DNA of 64,000 nt, taken from SABI01 sp963677695. GTDB taxonomy: Bacteria; Spirochaetota; Spirochaetia; Sphaerochaetales; Sphaerochaetaceae. Each line of letters opens with the position of its first letter. Within the stretch, counting starts at the first letter, position 1. The stretch covers positions 434,001-498,000 of the forward strand of contig CAXXUJ010000002.1 in the NCBI GenBank assembly GCA_963677695.2, given 5' to 3'. This document shows positions 16,047-23,273 of this stretch, piece by piece. The position numbers and the translations under genes were made by a program. The notes below the pieces were generated by a model. It saw nothing but the letters and a program-made list of their open reading frames with translations, did not search any database and was not told the origin of the DNA.

Positions 16047-17387
16047 ATGGCATTGAAGGAAAGATTTCCAGTAGTAACCGATATGAAGGTCATTCCCGTA
16101 GCAGGGAATGACAGTATGCTTCTCTCGCTGAGCGGGGCACATGGTCCGTTCTTTACCAGAAACATCGTGATCCTTACAGATTCTACCGGTAATACAGGAC
16201 TCGGAGAGGTTCATGGCGGTGAAGCGATCACAAAGGCACTTGAGGATTCAATTCCTTTCGTTGTCGGCAAGCAGATCAGCGATTACCGTGCAATTCTGAA
16301 AGGTCTCACCGATAGACACAATGAGAGGGCAAGACACTCGGAAGGTCTTCAGAATCTCTACCTTGAGAATCTCAAGGACGTTGTTCACTCTGAGACAGCT
16401 ATCGAGAGCGCACTGCTTGACCTCTGGGGTAAATTCCTGAACATGCCGGTCTGCGAACTTCTTGGTGACGGACGTCAGAGAGATGATGTTGTCATCCTTG
16501 CTTACCTGTTCTATCAGGCAGACAGAAGAAAGACAGATCTTCCCTATATTGATGATTCTGACAGCAGCAATCCTTGGTTTAATAATAGAAGAAATCCTGC
16601 AATGGATGTGGACGGCATTGTCGCTCAGGCTCAGGCAGCAAAGGAATATTACGGTTTCAAGGATTTCAAACTGAAGGGTGGAGTCATTGAAGGGGAGAAG
16701 GAGATGCAGGCTGTTGAAGCCCTTGCAAAGACGTTCCCCGATGCAAGAATCAACATCGATCCGAATGGTGCCTGGAAGCTTGATGAAGCTGTAGCTCTCT
16801 GTAAGGGTTCTTCACTGACCTATGCCGAAGACCCCTGCGGTACTGAAGGCGGTTACTCAGGTCGTGAGACGATGAGTGAGTTCAAAATGCGTACCGGTAT
16901 TCCTACTGCTACGAACATGATTGCTACGGACTGGAGACAGTTCTATCACTCGATCGGACAGAAGGCAGTCGATATCGTCCTTGCAGACCCCCATTTCTGG
17001 ACTATGAGCGGTTCAATCCGTATCGCTCAGGTACTCAATGACTGGGGACTCACCTGGGGAAGTCACTCAAACAACCACTTCGATATCTCACTGGCTATCT
17101 TCGCACACTGTGCGGCAGCAGCTCCCGGAGATATCACGGCAATGGATACCCACTGGATCTGGCAGGACGGGCAGCACCTCACACACAATCCCCATAAGAT
17201 TGTTGACGGTAAGATTCATGTCTCCGATGCTCCCGGCCTCGGTCTTGATGTGGACATGGATGCAGTTATGAAGGCGAATGAAGTATATAAGAAACTCCCG
17301 TTCGGAGCGAGAAACGATGCGATCAGCATGCAGTACCTCATTTCCGACTGGAAGTTCGACAGTAAGAAACCCTGTATGGTAAGATAA
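16047..17387 (+). CDS. glucarate dehydratase-related protein (GudX-like paralogue)
   Basis: 446 aa, an enolase-superfamily paralogue of the preceding GudD. It retains the KLK pair (FKLKGGV), NIDPNGAW, EDPCGTEG, TNMIATDWRQ, GSHSNNHFD and the C-terminal KKPCMVR, so the catalytic frame is intact. It differs in the substrate-capping loop: YLFYQADRRK replaces YLFFVGDRKK, and NPWFNNRRNPAM replaces the DWYRLRHEEAM segment. E. coli has a similar GudD/GudX pair whose GudX role is poorly defined. It may act on another hexarate or as a partner of GudD. Strong AAGGAG site and own promoter. Confidence 0.85.
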   Translation: MALKERFPVVTDMKVIPVAGNDSMLLSLSGAHGPFFTRNIVILTDSTGNTGLGEVHGGEAITKALEDSIPFVVGKQISDYRAILKGLTDRHNERARHSEGLQNLYLENLKDVVHSETAIESALLDLWGKFLNMPVCELLGDGRQRDDVVILAYLFYQADRRKTDLPYIDDSDSSNPWFNNRRNPAMDVDGIVAQAQAAKEYYGFKDFKLKGGVIEGEKEMQAVEALAKTFPDARINIDPNGAWKLDEAVALCKGSSLTYAEDPCGTEGGYSGRETMSEFKMRTGIPTATNMIATDWRQFYHSIGQKAVDIVLADPHFWTMSGSIRIAQVLNDWGLTWGSHSNNHFDISLAIFAHCAAAAPGDITAMDTHWIWQDGQHLTHNPHKIVDGKIHVSDAPGLGLDVDMDAVMKANEVYKKLPFGARNDAISMQYLISDWKFDSKKPCMVR

Positions 17388-17408
17388 CCTTAGTAAGGAG
17401 AAAAGAAT

Positions 17409-18293
17409 ATGAACATTGGATTTGTAGGACTCGGAATCATGGGCAAGCCCATGGCAAAGAACCTGATCAAGGCAGGACATGACCTGACCGTTTTCGATAT
17501 CGCAGAGGCAAACGTTGCAGACGTTGTTGCTGCCGGCGCAAAGGCTGGAACTTCAGCAGCAGATGTAGCTTCCAAGGTCGATATCGTCATCACCATGCTT
17601 CCCAACTCACCCCACGTGAAAGCAGTTGTCATGGGAGCAAACGGTGTCCTCGAAGGCGCTAAGGAAGGACTCAAGCTCGTTGACATGTCCTCTATTGCTC
17701 CTCTGGCTTCCCAGGAAGTGGCTAAGGCCTGTGCAGAAAAGGGCGTGAAGATGCTCGATGCACCGGTATCAGGTGGAGAACCCAAGGCAATCGACGGAAC
17801 ACTGGCTATCATGGTCGGTGGAGACAAGGCTCTGTTCGAAGAACTCAAGGAGATGCTCCTTGTGATGGGCGCATCAGCCGTTCACTGCGGAGATGTCGGA
17901 GCAGGTAATACCACAAAGCTCGCAAACCAGATCGTTGTCGGTGTGAACATCGCTGCAGTGGCAGAGGCATTCACACTTGTGAAGAAGGCTGGAGTTGACC
18001 CCAACCTGGTATTTGATGCAATCAGAGGCGGACTTGCAGGTTCTACAGTTATGGATGCAAAGGTACCCATGATGATCGAAAGCAATTTCAAACCCGGTTT
18101 CAAGATTGATCTTCATATCAAGGACCTTGCGAATGCACTCGATACAGGACACGGTGTCGGTTCACCTCTCCCCTTCACAGCTCTCGTGAGAGAGATGATG
18201 GAGACCCTCCACGCAGACGGCAAGGGACAGGACGACCACAGCGGTCTTGCACAGTACTATGCAAAGGTTTCCGGTACCAAGATCGGAAAGTAA
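17409..18293 (+). CDS. garR: tartronate semialdehyde reductase (2-hydroxy-3-oxopropionate reductase)
   Basis: A beta-hydroxyacid dehydrogenase that reduces tartronate semialdehyde to D-glycerate with NAD(P)H. 294 aa with the Rossmann motif GFVGLGIMGKPMA, the substrate loop DAPVSGGEPKA and the catalytic lysine in GAGNTTKLANQ. It lies 21 nt after the second dehydratase gene with an AAGGAG site. Its presence implies that 5-dehydro-4-deoxyglucarate is cleaved to pyruvate plus tartronate semialdehyde in this organism. Confidence 0.92.
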   Translation: MNIGFVGLGIMGKPMAKNLIKAGHDLTVFDIAEANVADVVAAGAKAGTSAADVASKVDIVITMLPNSPHVKAVVMGANGVLEGAKEGLKLVDMSSIAPLASQEVAKACAEKGVKMLDAPVSGGEPKAIDGTLAIMVGGDKALFEELKEMLLVMGASAVHCGDVGAGNTTKLANQIVVGVNIAAVAEAFTLVKKAGVDPNLVFDAIRGGLAGSTVMDAKVPMMIESNFKPGFKIDLHIKDLANALDTGHGVGSPLPFTALVREMMETLHADGKGQDDHSGLAQYYAKVSGTKIGK

Positions 18294-18325
18294 CACTCAG
18301 CTTGATTGAGTAATTTGAATCACAG

Positions 18326-18356
18326 GATTCCTCCTTTCTGAAAAGGGGGAGGAATC
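18326..18356 (+). other. intercistronic hairpin between garR and the DapA-family gene
   Basis: GATTCCTCC (18326-18334) pairs perfectly with GGAGGAATC (18348-18356). The tail (TTATT) is only weakly U-rich, so partial termination or mRNA processing is more likely than a full stop. Confidence 0.5.
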
Positions 18357-18376
18357 TTATTAAAAGTAGGTTTTCA

Positions 18377-19273
18377 ATGGATACAGAATTTATCAAGGGT
18401 ATTATTCCCCCGATTGTCACTCCCATGACAGCGGACGAAAAAGTTGACGAAAAGGCACTCAGAAATCAGATTGACTTCATGATTGAAGGTGGTATTTCAG
18501 GTGTGCTCGCATTCGGTTCGAACGGTGAGTTCTATATGCTCAGTGAAGACGAGATGGCTCAGGCACTTACCATCATGGTTGATCAGTGTGCAGGAAGAGT
18601 CCCTGTCTACATGGGTATCGGTGCTATCAGAACGAGCACCTGTGTAAGACTCGCGAAGATGGGTGCAGATAAAGGTGCGGCAGGTATCTCAATTCTTCAG
18701 CCTATGTTTATCAAACCGACTGCTGACGAACTGAGAACACACCTTGTGACTATTGCGGAATCTGTTCCCGATGTTCCTGTTCTTCTCTACAACAATCCCG
18801 GGAAAGCAGGATACCCGATGAGCCAGGAGCTTGTTGAGGATCTTGCACACAATATTCCGAACATCGTCGGTATGAAGGATTCAAGCGGTGATATGACCCA
18901 GACAATCGAGTTCATCAGAAGAAATGCTGATGTCGGTTTCAAGGTCATGTGCGGTAAGGATACCCTGATCTTCTCAGGTATGTGTGTCGGAGCCGTCGGA
19001 GCTGTGTGTTCCACAGCGAACTATGCCCCCTCTCTCGTATGTTCGATCTACGAAAAATATGTTGCCGGAGATATCGCAGGCTCGCTCGAAGCCCAGTTCA
19101 CACTGAACCCGATCAGACTTCAGATGGATAAATCATCCTTCCCGGTAGCAACAAAGGATATGGCGAATATTGTCGGCCAGAACGTCGGTGACCCGATTCT
19201 TCCCAGCAAACCATCTCCTCAGAACCTTCAGGAAGAAATGAAACAGAAGATGAAAGCCGGAGGACTGCTTTAA
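18377..19273 (+). CDS. DapA/NAL-family lyase, probable 5-dehydro-4-deoxyglucarate aldolase or dehydratase
   Basis: 298 aa, a (beta/alpha)8 class I aldolase-fold protein. The Schiff-base lysine is K167 in VGMKDSSGD, the conserved tyrosine is Y138 in LLYNNPG, and the substrate loop is GSNGEFYMLS. The family includes dihydrodipicolinate synthase, N-acetylneuraminate lyase, KDG aldolase and KdgD (5-dehydro-4-deoxyglucarate dehydratase). Context after gudD and garR argues for action on 5-dehydro-4-deoxyglucarate. KdgD would give 2-oxoglutarate semialdehyde, which leaves GarR without a substrate, so aldol cleavage is the better fit. The exact reaction cannot be read from sequence. Confidence 0.8.
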   Translation: MDTEFIKGIIPPIVTPMTADEKVDEKALRNQIDFMIEGGISGVLAFGSNGEFYMLSEDEMAQALTIMVDQCAGRVPVYMGIGAIRTSTCVRLAKMGADKGAAGISILQPMFIKPTADELRTHLVTIAESVPDVPVLLYNNPGKAGYPMSQELVEDLAHNIPNIVGMKDSSGDMTQTIEFIRRNADVGFKVMCGKDTLIFSGMCVGAVGAVCSTANYAPSLVCSIYEKYVAGDIAGSLEAQFTLNPIRLQMDKSSFPVATKDMANIVGQNVGDPILPSKPSPQNLQEEMKQKMKAGGLL

Positions 19274-19314
19274 ATCAGCTGTTTCACGATAGTTCCCAAA
19301 AGTATATATCAGAG

Positions 19315-19343
19315 AGGTTCCGGTTCAAGCCGGAACCTTTTTT
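19315..19343 (+). terminator. intrinsic terminator of the hexarate operon
   Basis: AGGTTCCGG (19315-19323) pairs with CCGGAACCT (19330-19338) across a 6-nt loop, followed by a run of six T. It ends the gudD-garR-lyase unit. Confidence 0.88.
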
Positions 19344-19384
19344 AGGTTTCCATGACGTATACGGTGCTCATTCCCGGTATTCAG

Positions 19385-19413
19385 TTGTATTTTCCTTTAT
19401 ATTGAAGTATTGT
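19385..19413 (+). promoter_or_regulatory. promoter of the basic zinc-protein/coaD pair
   Basis: TTGTAT (19385-19390), a 17-nt spacer and TATTGT (19408-19413), about 25 nt before the ATG at 19438. Confidence 0.5.
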
Positions 19414-19437
19414 TGACCCACAGAGGTACATATAGAG

Positions 19438-19902
19438 ATGGCACAGGAAAAACCGAAGAGTAATTCACCTAAGAATCCTAAGAAGAAACGACGCAGAGGA
19501 AGCAAGCAGCGGAAAAATCGTAATGAAACTTCGATTCTCGATCCTGTCGAAAAAGTGCAGAGCAAGAAAAGGCCCACGAAGGACTATGGTCCCATTGAAG
19601 TACTTAAAATTGAAGAACCATCACCTCTCTGTGCACTTTGTTCTCAGCCCATCAAGGGGATTGCTCAGGCATTAAGCGGACCCGGGGCAGGGGAGTTCTC
19701 CCATTTCGATTGTGTAATCAACAAGATCAAGGAAGATGAAAAACCGACTGAAAAGCAGAAGGTTTCCTATATCGGGCGTGGCACATTCGCGATCATTGAC
19801 ACCGATGATGAAGGGAAGATGGTTTTCATAAAAAGAATTGTCTGGGAGACTGCAGAGAAGTTCGATGAAATGAAGAAATACGTGGAAGGGACAAAGAAAT
19901 GA
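19438..19902 (+). CDS. uncharacterised protein with basic N-terminus and C-x2-C…H-x2-C site
   Basis: 154 aa, no function recognised. Residues 5-48 are extremely Lys/Arg-rich (PKKKRRRGSKQRKNRN), suggesting RNA or DNA contact. C65, C68, H89 and C92 form a likely zinc site (LCALCSQ…HFDC). The rest (YIGRGTFAIIDTDDEGK) looks like a small beta domain. The stop overlaps the coaD start (ATGA), so the two are co-expressed. It is probably a spirochaete-restricted nucleic-acid-binding protein; that is inference. Confidence 0.75.
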   Translation: MAQEKPKSNSPKNPKKKRRRGSKQRKNRNETSILDPVEKVQSKKRPTKDYGPIEVLKIEEPSPLCALCSQPIKGIAQALSGPGAGEFSHFDCVINKIKEDEKPTEKQKVSYIGRGTFAIIDTDDEGKMVFIKRIVWETAEKFDEMKKYVEGTKK

Positions 19903-20405
19903 ATACTCACAAAGATGTAAGAGCAATGCTTCCCGGTACCTTCGATCCTCCTACCAACGGTCATATCAATCTTATTGAGCGTTCTGCGAATATGTTTTCC
20001 CACCTGACGGTGGTAGTGGCTGACAACATTCAGAAGAAATGTCTCTTCAGTGCTGATGAACGTATCGAGATGCTGAAGGAACTGACAAAGAATTACCCCA
20101 ACGTAGATGTCGCTCTCCATCAGGAACTGATTGTCGATTATGCAAGAAAGAATAATATCCACGTGATGATCCGAGGGGTTCGGGCTCTGGTAGACTTCGG
20201 TTACGAATTTGAGCTCGCAATGACGAACAAACAGCTCTATAAGGATCTGGAGGTTGTGTTCCTTCCTACCGATCCCCAGTATTTCGTCCTCCGCTCTTCT
20301 GCAATCAAGGAAATGGCCTCCTTCGGAGCCGATATTTCGACGATGGTACCGGTGAGTGTGGCAGAGAAACTGATAAAAAGACTGGAGAGGATGAAATCCT
20401 CCTGA
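19899..20405 (+). CDS. coaD: phosphopantetheine adenylyltransferase
   Basis: Catalyses the penultimate step of coenzyme A synthesis (ATP + 4'-phosphopantetheine to dephospho-CoA). 168 aa with the nucleotidyltransferase motif PGTFDPPTNGH and the C-terminal LRSSAIKEMASFGADI. The start overlaps the preceding gene by 4 nt. Genes for acyl carrier protein, a user of CoA-derived phosphopantetheine, follow nearby. Confidence 0.95.
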   Translation: MNTHKDVRAMLPGTFDPPTNGHINLIERSANMFSHLTVVVADNIQKKCLFSADERIEMLKELTKNYPNVDVALHQELIVDYARKNNIHVMIRGVRALVDFGYEFELAMTNKQLYKDLEVVFLPTDPQYFVLRSSAIKEMASFGADISTMVPVSVAEKLIKRLERMKSS

Positions 20406-20504
20406 TATAATAACAACATAGCTGGTGCTGAACAGATGTTTTTGTTTCTTATGTGATTTCTGTAAAAGTAATTGGAGAAATGGTATAAGAATGGGGAATC
20501 TATG

Positions 20505-20533
20505 TTGACAATGACTAGCTATTCCGTTATGTT
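20505..20533 (+). promoter_or_regulatory. rpmF-acpP-rnc promoter
   Basis: TTGACA (20505-20510), a 17-nt spacer and TATGTT (20528-20533), about 30 nt of leader before rpmF. Confidence 0.65.
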
Positions 20534-20570
20534 AACTAAAGCATTTTATACCATGTAAGAGGTTCTAGAT

Positions 20571-20759
20571 ATGGCAGTACCAAAATATAAGACTTCCAAA
20601 GCAAGAGCAGCGAAGCGTAAAGCAGCGAATATGCGACTTGCATCTCCCACATTGTCGGTTTGCGGCACCTGTGGAAACATTGTTGTTCCCCATCGCGTTT
20701 GTCCCAAGTGTGGTTTTTACAGAGGAAAGCAGGTAATCGAAACTGCCGATATGGCGTAA
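20571..20759 (+). CDS. rpmF: 50S ribosomal protein L32
   Basis: 62 aa, the zinc-binding form with C31, C34, C44 and C47 (CGTCG…CPKCG) and a Lys/Arg-rich N-terminus (PKYKTSKARAAKRKA). It heads the conserved rpmF-acpP-rnc cluster. A hairpin surrounds its stop codon. Confidence 0.96.
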   Translation: MAVPKYKTSKARAAKRKAANMRLASPTLSVCGTCGNIVVPHRVCPKCGFYRGKQVIETADMA

Positions 20760-20775
20760 GCTTGAGATATCGGCA
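20744..20775 (+). other. hairpin spanning the rpmF stop codon
   Basis: TGCCGATAT (20744-20752) pairs perfectly with ATATCGGCA (20767-20775) across a 14-nt loop that contains the TAA. There is no U-tract, so a processing or attenuation element is more likely than a terminator. It could help set the L32:ACP ratio. Confidence 0.45.
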
Positions 20776-20792
20776 ATTTAAAGGAGATACAA

Positions 20793-21035
20793 ATGGACAC
20801 AGATACAGTATTTGAGAAAGTAAAGGCTCTGATTTCAGAGAAGCTGGAGATCGAAGAAGACAAGATTGCTCTCGATTCATCATTCAGAAAGGACCTCGGT
20901 GCTGACAGCCTCGATACATATGAGCTCGTCTACGCAATCGAAGAAGAACTCGGCGTTTCCATTCCCGATGAGAAAGCCAATGATTTCGAAACTGTCCGCG
21001 ACGCAGTCGATTTCCTTTCAACTCTTCTGAAATAG
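20793..21035 (+). CDS. acpP: acyl carrier protein
   Basis: 80 aa, acidic. The 4'-phosphopantetheine attachment site is Ser39 in LGADSLDTYEL. It carries growing acyl chains in fatty acid synthesis. AAAGGAG ribosome site; it lies between rpmF and rnc as in many bacteria. Confidence 0.97.
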   Translation: MDTDTVFEKVKALISEKLEIEEDKIALDSSFRKDLGADSLDTYELVYAIEEELGVSIPDEKANDFETVRDAVDFLSTLLK

Positions 21036-21041
21036 TCCTAC

Positions 21042-21788
21042 ATGCCTAAAGGTATGAGAAATATTTCGTACGGTGAAGCTCCCCCAGTCTCTCCTGAGAG
21101 AAGAAGGGAGCTTCTTCTATTTGAAAAGCAGGCTTCAATTCATTTCAAGAATATTGAACTACTCAATCTTGCTTTCTCTCATAGATCATTCGCTAATGAG
21201 AGTCATGATTCGGTAGATAATAATGAACGCCTCGAATTCCTCGGTGACAGTGTTCTCGGCCTCGTTGTCGCAAACTGGCTCTTTGTGAACCTTCCCGACC
21301 TCGCAGAAGGTGATTTCTCACGGATCAAATCGTTCGTCGTTTCTGAAGACTCTCTCGCTGAGATCGCTCACACACTCAGAGTAGATAACTTCATCCTGAT
21401 CGGAAAGGGTGAGGAATTCAGCGGTGGAAGAACGAAGAAGGCTCTCCTCGCTGACTGTATGGAAGCTATTTTCGGTTCCTATTTCCTCGACAGCGGGTTC
21501 AAGAGCGCTACAGAACTTATCCAGAGACTGCTTGTTCCACAGATACAGAAGGTTCTGGCCAACAAGCACAGAAAGGATTACAAAACGCTCCTGCAGGAAT
21601 TCGTCCAGAAGAAGTATAAGACCTACCCGAGGTATTCTGTAGTGAAGAAGACCGGGCCTGAGCATGACAACACGTTCTGGGTTGAGGTTCAGGTGCAGAA
21701 GAAGAAGTTCGGTCCCGCTTCGGGCGGGAACAAGAAAGAGGGTGAACAGGCGGCTGCCAAGATCGCCTTCGAAACTCTTTCAAAGTAG
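21042..21788 (+). CDS. rnc: ribonuclease III
   Basis: Double-strand-specific endonuclease for rRNA and mRNA processing. 248 aa: catalytic domain with the NERLEFLGDSVL signature and KALLADCMEAIFG, followed by a double-stranded RNA-binding domain (DYKTLLQEFVQKK…GEQAAAKIAFETL). It begins 6 nt after acpP with little Shine-Dalgarno, so it is probably coupled. Its last 9 nt overlap the convergent cca gene. Confidence 0.96.
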   Translation: MPKGMRNISYGEAPPVSPERRRELLLFEKQASIHFKNIELLNLAFSHRSFANESHDSVDNNERLEFLGDSVLGLVVANWLFVNLPDLAEGDFSRIKSFVVSEDSLAEIAHTLRVDNFILIGKGEEFSGGRTKKALLADCMEAIFGSYFLDSGFKSATELIQRLLVPQIQKVLANKHRKDYKTLLQEFVQKKYKTYPRYSVVKKTGPEHDNTFWVEVQVQKKKFGPASGGNKKEGEQAAAKIAFETLSK

Positions 21789-23138
21789 ATCTATTCTTGT
21801 TTCGTAAAAGTTCTTAGCTATTTCAAGGAGAGTATGACGGGTATTCTGAGACGGGTCTTCAAGAACCGTCTCAAACAGTTCCTTCAGCACTTTTCCCATC
21901 TTCGGTCCCTTGGGGATACCTATCTCTGCCAGATCATTTCCGTCAATCTCAAGGTCTCTCAGTGAAAGCAGACGGGCATTCTTCAGCTGTTCATCTATTC
22001 TCTCTTTGAATTCCTCAAAGTGTTCCGGAGTCACAACAGCATTGTTCGTCGCCCTCATATCTGCGATACGAAGGGTAAACAGCTGATCGATATGTGTCTC
22101 ACCCACCTTGTGAATAAATCGTCTGACTGCAGAGTCAGACCACTCGGAGGTGTAGTGGAACATATGGTGTGCAACAAGGTGTACGACCGTGTCGATCTCT
22201 TCATTGCTGCACTTGATCCTCTTCATGATCTTCTTTGCGATCTTCACCGATTCCTTATCATGGTTGTGGAAAATAAGCTGTCCCGTTTCATCTTCACCTT
22301 TAGTATAGGTTTTACCCACATCATGAAAGAGAGCAGCGAGACGAACGAGGGGATCACTCTGGGGAGCAGCATCACAGGCATAGAAGTTATGATGCATCAC
22401 ATCATGGATGTGCAGTTCTCTCTGGAGAACCGATGCTCCCGCCGCAATTTCAGGGAAGAGGGTTTCGAGTATTCCCGTCCTGTACATGTACATGAAGGCT
22501 ACCGAGGGTTTCGGGGAGGATAGTATTTTAAAGAGTTCAATGTGCACTCTCTCTCCCGAAACATGGGAAAGAAGGTCATGCATCTCGCTCATAGCGAGAA
22601 TCGTCTCCTCTTCAATGGTGAAAGAGAGGGTGGCTGCGAACCTGCAGGCTCTCAGCATCCTCAAGGCATCTTCATGAAATCGTGTATGAGGATTCCCTAT
22701 GGAGCGGATGATTTTTCGTCTGATATCCTTCCTTCCCTCCACATAATCGAGAAGCGATCCGTCTGCCGGGTCGACAGCGAGTGCATTGATGGTGAAGTCT
22801 CTTCTTTTCAAATCTTCTTTCAGGTCGGTTATGAATTCAACCTGGGAAGGTTTTCTGTGCCTGATATATTCACCTTCAGTCCTGAAGGTTGTCACTTCGA
22901 ACATCTCGCCTTCGAAGAGGATGGTCAGGGTCCCGTGGGCAATCCCTGTGGGAATGACGCTGCGGAACATTCTCTTCATTTCATCCGGCGTAGCGTCGGT
23001 CGAAAAGTCGTAATCGCTGAGAGGTCTGCCGAGGATAGCGTCACGGACAGCACCGCCGACGATATAGAGGGCATGCCCGTTCGAGGTGAATATTAACGAG
23101 AATTCCTGTATAATGCGGTCGATAGGAAGAGTGTTCAC
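21780..23138 (-). CDS. cca: CCA tRNA nucleotidyltransferase with HD domain
   Basis: 452 aa, class II nucleotidyltransferase. The N-terminal catalytic motif is YIVGGAVRDAILGRPLSDYD with the DxD pair, then RRDFTINALA and the RFHEDALRMLRACRF neck. A C-terminal HD phosphohydrolase domain contains FHDVGKT and FHNHDKES. It adds or repairs the 3' CCA, needed here because neither tRNA in this window encodes CCA. GTG start; no Shine-Dalgarno, with a -10 only 6 nt upstream. A second family member (pcnB-like) is at 34859. Confidence 0.9.
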   Translation of the reverse strand: MNTLPIDRIIQEFSLIFTSNGHALYIVGGAVRDAILGRPLSDYDFSTDATPDEMKRMFRSVIPTGIAHGTLTILFEGEMFEVTTFRTEGEYIRHRKPSQVEFITDLKEDLKRRDFTINALAVDPADGSLLDYVEGRKDIRRKIIRSIGNPHTRFHEDALRMLRACRFAATLSFTIEEETILAMSEMHDLLSHVSGERVHIELFKILSSPKPSVAFMYMYRTGILETLFPEIAAGASVLQRELHIHDVMHHNFYACDAAPQSDPLVRLAALFHDVGKTYTKGEDETGQLIFHNHDKESVKIAKKIMKRIKCSNEEIDTVVHLVAHHMFHYTSEWSDSAVRRFIHKVGETHIDQLFTLRIADMRATNNAVVTPEHFEEFKERIDEQLKNARLLSLRDLEIDGNDLAEIGIPKGPKMGKVLKELFETVLEDPSQNTRHTLLEIAKNFYETRIDLL

Positions 23139-23144
23139 CGAAAT

Positions 23145-23174
23145 ATGCTACCGAAGGGTAAACCCTTCTGTCAA
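23145..23174 (-). promoter_or_regulatory. cca promoter with palindrome in the spacer, leaderless configuration
   Basis: TTGACA (23169-23174), an 18-nt spacer and TAGCAT (23145-23150), 6 nt before the GTG. The spacer contains a 7-bp inverted repeat, GAAGGGT-AA-ACCCTTC (23153-23168, plus-strand reading), a possible operator. Confidence 0.55.
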
Positions 23175-23179
23175 TATGA

Positions 23180-23208
23180 TTGAATAAACAGACTAAAATT
23201 ACTATGAT
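23180..23208 (+). promoter_or_regulatory. ileS promoter
   Basis: TTGAAT (23180-23185), a 17-nt spacer and TATGAT (23203-23208). It is divergent from the cca promoter, with 5 nt between the two -35 boxes. Confidence 0.6.
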
Positions 23209-23273
23209 ACGCAAGATAGCAGAACATGGTTTCATGTGTCGTGCATTTTTTTTCTAATGAGGAGTCGTTTGCT

